Shown in pieces: positions 16,534 through 24,920 of a DNA stretch of 64,000 nucleotides. Origin of the DNA: Bacteroidota bacterium (GTDB taxonomy: Bacteria > Bacteroidota > Bacteroidia > Sphingobacteriales > Sphingobacteriaceae); contig JAHJVW010000012.1 in the NCBI GenBank assembly GCA_018828585.1, forward strand, positions 48,770-112,769, written 5' to 3'. A program made the position numbers and the translations under genes. The notes beneath the pieces were generated by a model. The model made no database searches, was not told the DNA's origin, and saw only the letters and a program-made list of their open reading frames with translations. Positions within the stretch are counted from its first letter, which is position 1; every line of letters starts with the position of its first letter.

Positions 16534-17283
16534 ATGATGTTCAAAAGGAGAGAATTTATTAAAAAAACTTCAATAGCAGGGTTAATGGTAATTAGTTTAC
16601 CAGAGATTGTTAACGCAGCAATTCCATCATCAACAAGGTTAAAACTAGCAGATAGTGATATTATCCTTTTTCAAGGGGATTCAATTACGGATTCTGGTAG
16701 AAAGAAAGATGATAGCAATTATAATAATACAACAAGCTTAGGAAGCGGCTATGTGGTGCAGGCTGCAGGAGATTTACTTTTAGATTATGCTGATAAGGGT
16801 TTGAAGATTTATAACAAAGGAATCAGTGGGAATAAAGTTTATCAATTAGCCGATAGATGGGATAAAGATTGTTTAGAAATTAAACCCGATGTGTTGAGTA
16901 TTTTAATTGGTGTAAATGATTATTGGCATAAACATGACGGCAAATATAACGGCACCATAGAGATTTATAATAGAGATTTTAGAGCACTCTTAGAACGAAC
17001 AAAAGCGGCACTACCTCAGGTTAAATTGATCATCATGGAGCCATACGCTTTAAAAGGGATAAAGGCTGTCGATGATACTTGGTATCCAGAATTCGACGAA
17101 TATAGATTTGCAGCTAAGCAAATCGCGAAAGATTACGATGCCCATTTTATTCCGCTTCAAACTGTTTTTGATGAAGCTTTGAAAGTGGCTCCAGGAGAAT
17201 ATTGGAGTGCTGACGGCGTTCACCCAACTTTGGCAGGCTCAAAATTAATTGCCCATGCTTGGGTCAAAGTAGTAAAAGGTTAA
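16534..17283 (+). CDS. Exported SGNH/GDSL hydrolase
   Basis: The 249-residue protein begins with a twin-arginine export signal (MMFKRREFIKKTSIAG, hydrophobic stretch to about residue 29). Catalytic blocks are FQGDSITDSGR (nucleophile serine), ISGNKVYQLADRW, IGVNDYWHK (block III) and DGVHPTLAG (Asp-His). It is an esterase, probably acting on sugar or lipid esters outside the cytoplasm. A second ATG lies directly after the first. Confidence 0.9.
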   Translation: MMFKRREFIKKTSIAGLMVISLPEIVNAAIPSSTRLKLADSDIILFQGDSITDSGRKKDDSNYNNTTSLGSGYVVQAAGDLLLDYADKGLKIYNKGISGNKVYQLADRWDKDCLEIKPDVLSILIGVNDYWHKHDGKYNGTIEIYNRDFRALLERTKAALPQVKLIIMEPYALKGIKAVDDTWYPEFDEYRFAAKQIAKDYDAHFIPLQTVFDEALKVAPGEYWSADGVHPTLAGSKLIAHAWVKVVKG

Positions 17284-18084
17284 TTATAATTTTTGAAAAA
17301 CACGGTTATGACCGATGTTTAAGACATTTTTGAATTTACTAGGATCAATTTCCTCAGCGGCTTTCGAACAAGATTCTATCCCTTTAAAAAACTTAGATCC
17401 AGGAGAAAAATAAGACGAGTCATCTAGAACCATAAATCCTCCTTTATTTAAAAGAGGTGTATAATTTTCAATGTCTTGTTTTGCAATTTCATAGCTATGA
17501 TCACCATCGATATAGACTAGGTCAAATTTTCTATCTTTTACTTTCGATAGTACCGTTGCATCATTTGAGAATCCTTTTATCAATTCTACATTTTCTAAAT
17601 TTAAATTCGATTGCTCAAAAGTAATTTTAATATGCTTTGTGAAATCTTCTTTGATGTGAATATTTCCATTCTTAAAATCTTTTTTGATTGATGGAATGAT
17701 TAAAGACAGTATTCTCCGCAAATAGTAATTCCTGAAAATTAAAATATCAGGATAATTACCATCTAAAGGCGAAATACCTGTGGTTTTTATTGGGATTTTT
17801 AATTCACGAGCAATCAATGCCCACAATGAAATTACCTGACCTTTGAAAATTCCGATTTCTAAACATTGAATATCTCGATGCAATGTAGATAATTCTTGAA
17901 GGAGCAAATACCACATAAAGTGGAATGATCGGTCTCCAAAGCCAGCTAGTCTTTCCTCAATATCATCACGGTGATTCTTAAGAAATTGGATGCTATCTAC
18001 CTTATCTTTAAATAATTCCCAAATGTCATCATTATGTTTTTCAGTATTTTGATAGGCTTTTACATAGTCCTGAAAAGTGTGCAT
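17284..18084 (-). CDS. Class I SAM-dependent methyltransferase, Methyltransf_24-like
   Basis: I start this protein at the ATG at 18084 (MHTFQDYVKAYQ, 266 residues). The longer frame to 18156 would overlap the upstream lyase gene by 43 bases. The Rossmann core has CLEIGIFKGQVISLWAL as motif I and FDLVYIDGDHSYEIAKQDIE as the acidic loop, then GGFMVLDDSS. This pattern is shared by cephalosporin hydroxylase-like and O-methyltransferase proteins that act on sugars or small molecules. It probably forms an operon with the HMG-CoA lyase-like gene. Confidence 0.8.
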   Translation of the reverse strand: MHTFQDYVKAYQNTEKHNDDIWELFKDKVDSIQFLKNHRDDIEERLAGFGDRSFHFMWYLLLQELSTLHRDIQCLEIGIFKGQVISLWALIARELKIPIKTTGISPLDGNYPDILIFRNYYLRRILSLIIPSIKKDFKNGNIHIKEDFTKHIKITFEQSNLNLENVELIKGFSNDATVLSKVKDRKFDLVYIDGDHSYEIAKQDIENYTPLLNKGGFMVLDDSSYFSPGSKFFKGIESCSKAAEEIDPSKFKNVLNIGHNRVFQKL

Positions 18085-18113
18085 TTTTGTAATTTTTTCC
18101 AATATAAGATTTA

Positions 18114-18971
18114 TCAATGAAATATTTCTGTGGAAATTAACATCGCTTCTTCCCAAGCCTTAAGGTCAAAATCTCTCAGTTTGTCTTGCGAAGATAGATA
18201 AGCTAATACTTTTTCAGTAGCGATATTTCCAGTCAGTTCATCTGCTGCCATGGGGCATCCACCATAACCTTTTAATGCCGAATCAAATCTGGTACAACCA
18301 CTTTCAAAAGCAGCTTCAATTTTCGAGTGACTCTCGATAGGAGTGCTGTGTAAATGCATTCCCCATTCTACTGAGGTATATTTTTGAGTGAGGTAAGGAT
18401 AAATTTCTTTGATTTTTTGGGGTGAAGAAACGCCAATCGTATCCGCTAAGGATAATATTTCGACATCCAATTCAATTAATCTCTCGGTCCATTGGCTCAA
18501 TATTTCTAAATTCCAAGGGTCGCCGTAAGGATTTCCAAAACCCATGGAAAGATAAACGACTGCTTTTTTTCCATGTTTCACACACAAATTCTGGATTTCT
18601 TCAACTCTAGTTAAAGACTCCTCAATACTCGAATTGGTATTTCTTTGCTGAAATGTTTCTGAGATAGAAAATGGAAAACCTAAATAATTGATTTCCTCAA
18701 ATTGGCAAGCATCTTCTGCACCACGGGTGTTGGCAATAATGGCTAATAGTTTGGTTTGTGTGTCGCTTAAATCTAGTTTTTTGACTAACTCAGTTGTGTC
18801 TTTCATTTGGGGTATGGCTTTCGTCGATACAAAACTTCCAAAATCTATGGTATCAAAACCTACTTTTAATAATAGATTGATGTATTGCGCTTTTAAATCT
18901 GTTGGAATAAATTCATGAATACCTTGCATGGCATCACGTGGGCATTCTATTAATTTGATTGAATTCGGCAT
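18114..18971 (-). CDS. Hydroxymethylglutaryl-CoA lyase-like enzyme
   Basis: The 285-residue HMGL/DRE-TIM-type barrel has the N-terminal ECPRDAMQG catalytic loop, GMHLHSTP metal ligands and GYGGCPMAADELTGN with the active-site cysteine seen in HMG-CoA lyases. HMG-CoA lyase splits HMG-CoA to acetyl-CoA and acetoacetate in leucine breakdown. No other leucine catabolic gene is nearby. The length is slightly under the usual 300. Confidence 0.87.
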   Translation of the reverse strand: MPNSIKLIECPRDAMQGIHEFIPTDLKAQYINLLLKVGFDTIDFGSFVSTKAIPQMKDTTELVKKLDLSDTQTKLLAIIANTRGAEDACQFEEINYLGFPFSISETFQQRNTNSSIEESLTRVEEIQNLCVKHGKKAVVYLSMGFGNPYGDPWNLEILSQWTERLIELDVEILSLADTIGVSSPQKIKEIYPYLTQKYTSVEWGMHLHSTPIESHSKIEAAFESGCTRFDSALKGYGGCPMAADELTGNIATEKVLAYLSSQDKLRDFDLKAWEEAMLISTEIFH

Positions 18972-19086
18972 GATTAATTTGGCTTATCCGAAATTTACAA
19001 ATTAGATTGGATTAAAGAAATCTTTTTAAAAAAGCTATGCAGTGAAAAATATTTTTGAGGATATTTAAGCACTAAATAATTTAAAA

Positions 19087-19884
19087 ATGAAAACATATTT
19101 TGTTGATTCTTTTACAAATGAAAAATTCAAAGGTAATCCTGCTGCTGTTTGCATATTAGAAAATGAATTAAACCATCAAATCATGCAAAATATCGCTATA
19201 GAAATTGGCTTCTCTGAAACAGCATTTATAAAATTGATAAAGGATAACATTTATGAGATTAGATTTTTCACTCCAAAGATGGAAATTCCTTTATGTGGTC
19301 ACGCAACATTAGCATCCTCAAAAATCATTTTTGATACCACATCATTAAATACTATAAAATTTATAAACTGTAATGATGTTGAATTATTGATTGATAAAGT
19401 AGGGGATGAAATAAAAATGCAATTTCCAATTTATGATACGGAAGAGATTGAAGAACCTAAGCAAATGCTTGATGCCTTAGGAATTAGGGAATATTTAAAT
19501 AAAAGATACAGCCCTAAAAATAAAATCATATTAATTGAAATTAAAAGCTCCACAGATTTAGCAAATCTAAAACCTGATTTTTCGGCTTTAGTTCAAACCT
19601 ATCAAGGAATTAACGGTGTTTTGGTAACAGCCAAATCTGACATCATAGATTTCGATTTTCAATACAGATATTTTTGGCCATGGGCTGGCACAAATGAAGA
19701 TACAGTTACTGGTGGCATCCAAACATTTTTAACAAAATATTGGGCTAATAGATTAAATAAAACCACATTTAAAGCATTTCAATCTTCATTAAGAACCGGA
19801 AAAATGCGAACCGAACTTTTAACAGATAAAGTCTGCATTTATGGCGAAGCAGTAAAAGTTTTGGAAGGGAATTTAGAAATTTAA
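19087..19884 (+). CDS. PhzF-family isomerase
   Basis: The 265-residue protein has the PhzF/DapF-like double fold, with a family-typical start (TYFVDSFTNEKFKGNPAAVC), IEIGFSETAFI with the catalytic glutamate near residue 46, the FFTPKMEIPLCGHATLAS loop and a second-half glycine loop (EDTVTGGIQTFL). It may catalyse an isomerisation in a small-molecule pathway; the substrate is unknown and no phenazine genes are present. It overlaps no neighbour but lies 2 bases before the DinB-fold gene, so they are probably cotranscribed. Confidence 0.9.
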   Translation: MKTYFVDSFTNEKFKGNPAAVCILENELNHQIMQNIAIEIGFSETAFIKLIKDNIYEIRFFTPKMEIPLCGHATLASSKIIFDTTSLNTIKFINCNDVELLIDKVGDEIKMQFPIYDTEEIEEPKQMLDALGIREYLNKRYSPKNKIILIEIKSSTDLANLKPDFSALVQTYQGINGVLVTAKSDIIDFDFQYRYFWPWAGTNEDTVTGGIQTFLTKYWANRLNKTTFKAFQSSLRTGKMRTELLTDKVCIYGEAVKVLEGNLEI

Positions 19885-19886
19885 AA

Positions 19887-20336
19887 ATGATAGAAACATT
19901 ACAAGGGTTATTTAAAAGAGATTTAAATCGCTTAAAAAATGAAATTGAGCTTTATAAATCAGAATCTGATATCTGGAAAATCAAAGACGGAATAAGTAAT
20001 TCTGGAGGAAATCTTTGTTTGCATTTAATAGGAAATTTGAATGCCTACATAGGTAAAGAACTTGGCGGAACTAATTATGAAAGAAATAGACCATTAGAAT
20101 TTTCTGCTAAAGATGTTCCCAGAAAAGATTTGATAATTGAAGTTGAAAATACTTTGGCGATAGTAATAAACACGCTAGAAAATTTAGATGAAATGAACTT
20201 AAAAAATGAGTATCCAATCTTAGTTTTTGAAAACCCAACTTCTACCGAATACATGTTGATTCATTTAACAACACACCTAACCTATCATTTAGGGCAAATA
20301 AACTATCATAGAAGATTGATTGAGTCAGTTGAATAG
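19887..20336 (+). CDS. DinB-fold protein (DUF1572-like)
   Basis: The 149-residue four-helix protein carries the histidine set of DinB-like metal proteins: HLIGNLNAYIGKELGG near residue 41, and LTTHLTYHLGQINYHRR at the C terminus with H-x3-H pairs. Such proteins bind a divalent metal and include thiol transferases; many have no known substrate. It is unrelated to the Y-family polymerase of the same name. It follows the PhzF gene by 2 bases. Confidence 0.82.
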   Translation: MIETLQGLFKRDLNRLKNEIELYKSESDIWKIKDGISNSGGNLCLHLIGNLNAYIGKELGGTNYERNRPLEFSAKDVPRKDLIIEVENTLAIVINTLENLDEMNLKNEYPILVFENPTSTEYMLIHLTTHLTYHLGQINYHRRLIESVE

Positions 20337-20359
20337 CTTTTTTATATTAAATGTAAACA

Positions 20360-20940
20360 ATGGAATTCAATTTACAGCCGATATTAGAAAACGGAAAAGT
20401 AATCCTCTATCCATTACAAGAGGATGATTTTGAAGGTTTATATCTAGCCGCTTCTGACCCTAAAGTTTGGGAGCAACACCCCAATAAAAATCACTATCAA
20501 AAAGAGGTTTTTAAAACTTTCTCTATGCAAGCTTCAAAAAAAGTAAAGGTGCTTTTAAAATTGTAGATAAAGAAACGGGCGAAATTATTGGCAGCACTCG
20601 GTTTTACGACTATAATTCAGAAGAAAAAAGCATCTTCATTGGCTATACATTTTATGCGGTAAAATATTGGGGAAAAGGATTTAATCATACAGTTAAAACA
20701 AGTATGTTAGATTATATCTTTCAATTGGTGTCTAAAGTTGAGTTCCATGTAGGTGCTCAAAATATACGCTCGCAAATAGCCATGGAAAGGTTAGGTGCTA
20801 AAAAAATCGCTGAACGGGAAGTAGCTTATTTTGGTGAATCCAACAGATTGAATTTTGTTTATGAGATTGATAAAGTGGATTGGTACAATATGATTTTAAG
20901 GATATGTGGACATATTATTAAGTTAATTAGATTTGATTAA
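20360..20940 (+). pseudogene. GNAT-family acetyltransferase broken by a frameshift
   Basis: The first part (20360-20566, start MEFNLQPILENGKVILYPLQ) reads as the N terminus of a RimJ-like acetyltransferase but ends early. The rest continues in another frame as GAFKIVDKETGEIIGSTRFY and then the acetyl-CoA-binding half, YWGKGFNHTVKTSMLDYIFQ. Adding one A to the seven-A run at 20536-20542 would restore one continuous frame. This may be a true mutation, slipped-strand variation or a sequencing error. The C-terminal tail (YNMILRICGHIIKLIRFD) looks atypical, possibly from DNA at the edge of the inserted element. Confidence 0.75.
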
Positions 20941-21028
20941 ATTATTTGACTTCTTTGAAATTTTAAAATCATATTAGATTATAGAAATAATTAAATTTAA
21001 AATGAAAAACTAGATTTATATAAAACGG

Positions 21029-21133
21029 ATTTTAAAAGGTAAAAACAATAGTATTTAAAAAAGTATAATTATATCGAGTTAATTATTTTTTATTCTGTTG
21101 ATAATTACCAATAAAAGCAAATAAAAAGGTATA
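21029..21133. repeat. Low-coordinate end repeats of the Mu-like element
   Basis: Two copies of a site lie 90 bp apart: ATTTTAAAAGGTAAA at 21029-21043 (12 of 15 matches) and AAATAAAAAGGTATA at 21119-21133 (14 of 15) against AATTAAAAAGGTATA. Exact copies lie in opposite orientation at 32720-32734 and 32823-32837. This is the layout of transposase-binding sites at the ends of Mu-like elements. The surrounding 20941-21231 is AT-rich and holds no gene. Confidence 0.55.
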
Positions 21134-21231
21134 TAATTTTTATTTATGTAGGCTTATAATTTTTGTTAAAATTGCACTTTTTTAAGCTTAAATAAATCTT
21201 TATATTTTAGCTAATTTTAATAAAAACTACT

Positions 21232-22068
21232 CTACTTATTATTGATTTTATTATCAATTCTTGATAGTTCACTTTTAATATTTTCCTTTGCCTTTTTTCT
21301 ATTATTTTGTTCTATAATATCATCTAATGATAAGAAAATGCACTCTTTTACTGCACTGAAATATAGTAAACATTCATCTTCATTTAATTCATGTATTCCT
21401 TTACTAATTATTGAATACAGCCTTTGATTTTCAACTAAAGTTTCCGGTAATTCATCTTTAAGAAGTGACAACTTTTCTGAAAATCTTGATTCCTTATATT
21501 TCCTATCATCCCAATCAGATAAATCCTTGCATTTTTGATATGCTTTTTCTAAAAAATAATTCTCAACTATACGTCTCAAATGTGCAAATGAAGCCACGCC
21601 AAAATGTGACGAATAGAACATTACAGCATTATACAAATCATTGTAACTATTGCCAAGTATAAATTTGTACTTTTTAAATTCACCTCTTTGTAATTCAAAC
21701 AAAGAAGGGCTTTGACCAATTTTTGAAATTGTCTGCTTTTCAACTTTGTAAATTATATTTAGATGATGAAGTTTATTGCGTGAACAATGAAATTCTAAAG
21801 TATATATTTCTGAATATTCAAATAGTTTAGATGATTTATGATTTTTAGGACTGCTTATTGACATCTGAAGATTAATCATATGTTGTTCCTTTTGAAAATC
21901 ATGATTGATAGTGAATATTGAAAGATCATTGCATTCAGGGCAAAAACTATCAATAGAACCTTGATAAAATAATATATCGACAATATCAGAATTACTAATC
22001 GATGAAATATCAATCTTTTTATATAATGGGTCTTTAATTATAAAATTATATGCTAATGAATCTTTCAT
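21232..22068 (-). CDS. Unknown protein with a CPEC zinc-ribbon-like start, cargo position
   Basis: This 278-residue protein is not a family I can name firmly. Residues 38-45 hold CPECNDLS and a second cysteine-histidine cluster (FHCSRNKLHH) follows near residue 95, suggesting a zinc ribbon. The C-terminal half is helical with HLRRIVENYFLEKAYQKC and YSIISKGIHELNEDECLLYF, a layout seen in DUF4145-like and HEPN-like proteins, but no clear R-x4-6-H pair is visible. It lies last in the - strand group at the far end of the Mu-like element, 101 bases after the 387-residue gene. Confidence 0.7.
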   Translation of the reverse strand: MKDSLAYNFIIKDPLYKKIDISSISNSDIVDILFYQGSIDSFCPECNDLSIFTINHDFQKEQHMINLQMSISSPKNHKSSKLFEYSEIYTLEFHCSRNKLHHLNIIYKVEKQTISKIGQSPSLFELQRGEFKKYKFILGNSYNDLYNAVMFYSSHFGVASFAHLRRIVENYFLEKAYQKCKDLSDWDDRKYKESRFSEKLSLLKDELPETLVENQRLYSIISKGIHELNEDECLLYFSAVKECIFLSLDDIIEQNNRKKAKENIKSELSRIDNKINNK

Positions 22069-22169
22069 GTTTAGGCTTAACTATGTAATAGATTAGTTTT
22101 GATGGTATTTTAAGAATTTAATTTATAATCTATGTTATAAAACTAATTTAATTGATAGCAATTTTAATT

Positions 22170-23333
22170 TTATAATCCATCATCATAAATTAAAGAACTT
22201 TCATCTATTAATCCTTTTTGAACAGCACCTTTAATAAATCCATTCATCACATTTATAGGTGGCTTACCTACTGATAAAATGAATTTAAGAGCAAAATCAA
22301 TTACTTTAGATTTTTGGACTTTATCTAATGAATTTAATGCTTGTAAGAAAACATTCATTTGTGAGTTAAGATTTATCTCTTCAAACTCAACTATACAACG
22401 AACTGTAAAATTGAAAAAAGACTCTAAACCTTCGCTTGTTTTGATATAATTTCCGATTGTAGAAAATGTATTTTCTTTTGATAAAGAGTGAAAATTTTGA
22501 AATAAGTTTGACGCACTAAAAAGAAAATAAATAGCAATCATTTCTCTATCCTCTTCTTTCAAAACTCCGATTTTTTCATGCAATAAATTAAAAAGTGCGA
22601 AAGCATGAAGCTTTTCTCCCTTTTGTACTTCAAGAAGTAACCTATTTAGGTTATAATCTAAAAATTCAGGTTCTAATAAAGGAATGAGAGGTATTATAAG
22701 CGATTTAACGTTCTGCAAATCATATTCATCATATTCAGGAATATATCCTTCACTCATAAAAGCATTCCACTGTTCTTTTTCTCTAACTTCAAATATTAAC
22801 AAGGTATCAAAAAGTTTATTTCTTTCCAATGGCTTTAGTTTTAGAATCATCTTGTCATATATTTTCCTATAACCCCAGTCATTCCTTAACTTTTCAATTA
22901 CCTCCATTGCAGTAAAATGTATTATTGCTTTCTGCTTTTTTTCGATTGCTTTCAAAACAATTGATACTAAGCTATAGGCTATACTTGCAGTCTCAAAATC
23001 ATACTTTTCCTCTTTTCTAATTTGACGACTCGGATGAATTAAGTTTCGATAATCTTGAATAACTGAAGCGAGATTTTTTTCAGTTTTTGTTAATAAGCCA
23101 ACTGATTCAGATATTTCAATTAAATTTCCCAAAGGCAATTTTAAAATGTCTGATTCTGACTTTCCATTAGGTAGGTTTTGTAAGAAATATTCTACTAAAC
23201 AGGCTTCTATTATACTGCCTGATAAAATCAATACTGCTTTAGATGACTTATTGTCCAAACAATTTTTCAATTCTTGGAAATCAGATATTAATAATTCCTT
23301 AAATCTCGGGTCAGTTATAAAATCAAAATTCAT
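22170..23333 (-). CDS. Unknown helical protein, cargo position
   Basis: The 387-residue protein is almost wholly helical. Its first 140 residues (LILSGSIIEACLVEYFLQNLP ... DYRNLIHPSRQIRKE ... ASIAYSLVSIVLKAI) resemble the HEPN/DUF4145-type helical domain in which an R-N-x2-H element appears. The spacing is R-x3-H, shorter than the R-x4-6-H of active HEPN RNases, so activity is doubtful. The rest shows no motif. It overlaps the upstream 128-residue gene by 4 bases, so the two are translated together. Confidence 0.68.
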   Translation of the reverse strand: MNFDFITDPRFKELLISDFQELKNCLDNKSSKAVLILSGSIIEACLVEYFLQNLPNGKSESDILKLPLGNLIEISESVGLLTKTEKNLASVIQDYRNLIHPSRQIRKEEKYDFETASIAYSLVSIVLKAIEKKQKAIIHFTAMEVIEKLRNDWGYRKIYDKMILKLKPLERNKLFDTLLIFEVREKEQWNAFMSEGYIPEYDEYDLQNVKSLIIPLIPLLEPEFLDYNLNRLLLEVQKGEKLHAFALFNLLHEKIGVLKEEDREMIAIYFLFSASNLFQNFHSLSKENTFSTIGNYIKTSEGLESFFNFTVRCIVEFEEINLNSQMNVFLQALNSLDKVQKSKVIDFALKFILSVGKPPINVMNGFIKGAVQKGLIDESSLIYDDGL

Positions 23334-23716
23334 TTAGTTTTAGTATTTAATGCCCCAACATAATAAGCTCCAGTCAAATAATTTTCAATCATTTCAAATA
23401 TTTTAGCACTAAAGTCCGTACCCTTGGATTTAAAGCCTTTCCAAATATGAAGCTGTTCTAAAGAATAAATCTTATTTGATACTGTCATGATCAATCCAGC
23501 ATCTTCAACTGGATGAAATTTTTTGTCAAACTTATAAATAGTGTAAATCAAATCGCTGTGAAAACAGATCGTTCCGAAATCATTATCTATAGTGTCTTCT
23601 TCAATAAATTTTAAAATACTTTTATTAGAAAGCCCTTCTGGTGAAGGAACTTCACTTAAAATATCAACAATTTCTAAATCATCTAAGTACAAACTAACAT
23701 TTCCAATCTTTTGCAT
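23330..23716 (-). CDS. Unknown 128-residue protein heading the cargo operon
   Basis: The protein mixes short strands and helices, is acidic in its first half (DDLEIVDILSEVPSPEG) and has no membrane segment or known motif. It overlaps the next gene by 4 bases (ATGA). A 15-bp inverted repeat lies 20 bases upstream of its ATG. The tight coupling to the helical 387-residue protein suggests a two-component module. I cannot assign a function. Confidence 0.65.
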   Translation of the reverse strand: MQKIGNVSLYLDDLEIVDILSEVPSPEGLSNKSILKFIEEDTIDNDFGTICFHSDLIYTIYKFDKKFHPVEDAGLIMTVSNKIYSLEQLHIWKGFKSKGTDFSAKIFEMIENYLTGAYYVGALNTKTK

Positions 23717-23735
23717 AGATTTCTAAATTCGTTAT

Positions 23736-23750
23736 TTATTCGTAGAATAA
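23736..23750. promoter_or_regulatory. Inverted repeat upstream of the cargo operon
   Basis: TTATTC-GTA-GAATAA is a perfect 6-bp inverted repeat with a 3-base spacer, 20 bases before the ATG at 23716. The position fits an operator. No regulator with an obvious DNA-binding motif lies in the operon. Confidence 0.35.
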
Positions 23751-23778
23751 GAATTATTAATTTGAAGACAATAAAAAA

Positions 23779-23835
23779 ACCGTTAAATCATCATAATCGA
23801 GTTATCAAACGACACTCACTATGAGCCTTAACGGT
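23779..23835 (-). terminator. Large terminator-like hairpin separating element core from cargo
   Basis: ACCGTTAA and TTAACGGT form an 8-bp stem closing 41 bases that contain further small hairpins (CTCATAGTGAG). On the - strand a seven-T run follows, so it could end the core transcript before the cargo operon. Confidence 0.4.
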
Positions 23836-23946
23836 CTTTCTAAAAGATACATTACAACTATGATCATAACATCATTAATGTTATACCATAACCCTAATGC
23901 ACTTTATATCAAATATCTGAAATTTTATGAAGAAATTATAATTTGA

Positions 23947-24264
23947 TTAGTTCCAATCGAAATGAGGAAATTTCTTTTTGAGTTGATAAGCACTTGCTTT
24001 TTGAGCCACGATTTTCTTTAGCGTATCAACATTTAATGTGATTCTTTGGGTAATAACACCAGCTGTTATGAAGAACTCTTTTTCTAAATTTGTTAGGCAG
24101 TCATCATATCTAGTTCTTTTTATTTCAGCATGATAGTAATATCTAAAGATCAAAGCTTCATCACGTTTATCAATGAGACTATTACGCTTCCCTTTATTAT
24201 CTGGATTAACAGGAATGGAAGATGGAAATAAGGAAGTAAATAAGGAATTTTGACCTCTTGACAT
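23947..24264 (-). CDS. Small conserved-looking protein of the Mu-like element
   Basis: The 105-residue basic protein (core RDEALIFRYYYHAEIKRTRYDDCLTNLEKEFF, then ITQRITLNVDTLKKIV) has a helical centre resembling short DNA-binding proteins of Bacteroidota transposable elements, and the segment FFITAGVITQRI could be a helix-turn-helix. It lies near the far end of the element on the same strand as the core genes. I recall similar small proteins in related prophages but cannot name a role. Confidence 0.6.
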   Translation of the reverse strand: MSRGQNSLFTSLFPSSIPVNPDNKGKRNSLIDKRDEALIFRYYYHAEIKRTRYDDCLTNLEKEFFITAGVITQRITLNVDTLKKIVAQKASAYQLKKKFPHFDWN

Positions 24265-24290
24265 TTTTAGAATTTTATAGAGCTTAAAAA

Positions 24291-24318
24291 AAAGTACCGA
24301 TAGCTATCTCGGTACTTT
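24291..24318. terminator. Terminator-like hairpin with a CGATAGCTATC loop
   Basis: AAAGTACCGA and TCGGTACTTT form a 10-bp stem around TAGCTATC, with a T-run on the - strand. It lies 26 bases upstream of the 105-residue gene on that strand, so it would act on a transcript arriving from the left operon. The loop resembles the palindrome at 53092-53109. Confidence 0.5.
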
Positions 24319-24529
24319 TACAGAACAAAATCAAAACAATTATTTGTAATTGCTATAAATATAGAAAATGGGATTCTTTAGGATTTAAAAGGCTGTCATA
24401 ATGACGTTATAAAAAGCTATTGTGGCAATTCATGAGGTTATCCTACTTTTAATAAATGTTAATATCTTATTCAATATTATTAGTCTAATCCTTGACGTTT
24501 TGACTTACTTTTAATTATAAATAAGAATT

Positions 24530-24871
24530 ATGAAACTAATTGATTTCAACAACTGGACTAAAATTCATTATAATTTAGATTGTTATAAAAATGATCTTTT
24601 TGAAGCTTCATTAAATTCTATCTATTCAGAATTTGAAAGCGCCAAATTTAATGGAATTCCTTTTTTTGAATATTATAAGGGTGAAGACCTTTACAATGAA
24701 TTTTTTGATCATTACATCTCACGGATTGAAATGCTTTTAAATATGATTCCAGACTCAAATTCTATTGTATCAATGAATGTTCATGGCATTAATCTGAATA
24801 AATATCTGAACAATAAAGAGGAACTTTTAAAAGAGGTTTTAGAAGCCCATTATAAAAAATCAAATAAATAA
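24530..24871 (+). CDS. Unknown 113-residue protein, opposite strand within the element
   Basis: This acidic protein (NNWTKIHYNLDCYKND, EFFDHYISRIEMLLNMI) appears helical and has no known motif. It is the only + strand gene inside the element apart from the repressor, so it is transcribed separately, a pattern typical of accessory genes acquired by phages. A terminator hairpin immediately follows its stop and serves the converging gene. Confidence 0.55.
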   Translation: MKLIDFNNWTKIHYNLDCYKNDLFEASLNSIYSEFESAKFNGIPFFEYYKGEDLYNEFFDHYISRIEMLLNMIPDSNSIVSMNVHGINLNKYLNNKEELLKEVLEAHYKKSNK

Positions 24872-24873
24872 AA

Positions 24874-24894
24874 AAGGCAGCTAAACGCTGCCTT
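24874..24894. terminator. Terminator between converging genes
   Basis: AAGGCAGC and GCTGCCTT form a perfect 8-bp stem with TAAAC as loop; a T-run follows on the - strand, ending the transcript of the 225-residue gene. Confidence 0.75.
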
Positions 24895-24920
24895 AAAATA
24901 GTGAGAAATTACAGGTTTTT

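Noticed and set aside
18085..18156. Upstream extension of the Methyltransf_24-like gene
   Set aside because: It would overlap the lyase gene by 43 bases and adds residues with no family resemblance.
19887..20336. Y-family polymerase identity for the DinB-fold proteins
   Set aside because: They are four-helix metal-binding proteins of the DinB/DUF1572 type; the name similarity is historical.
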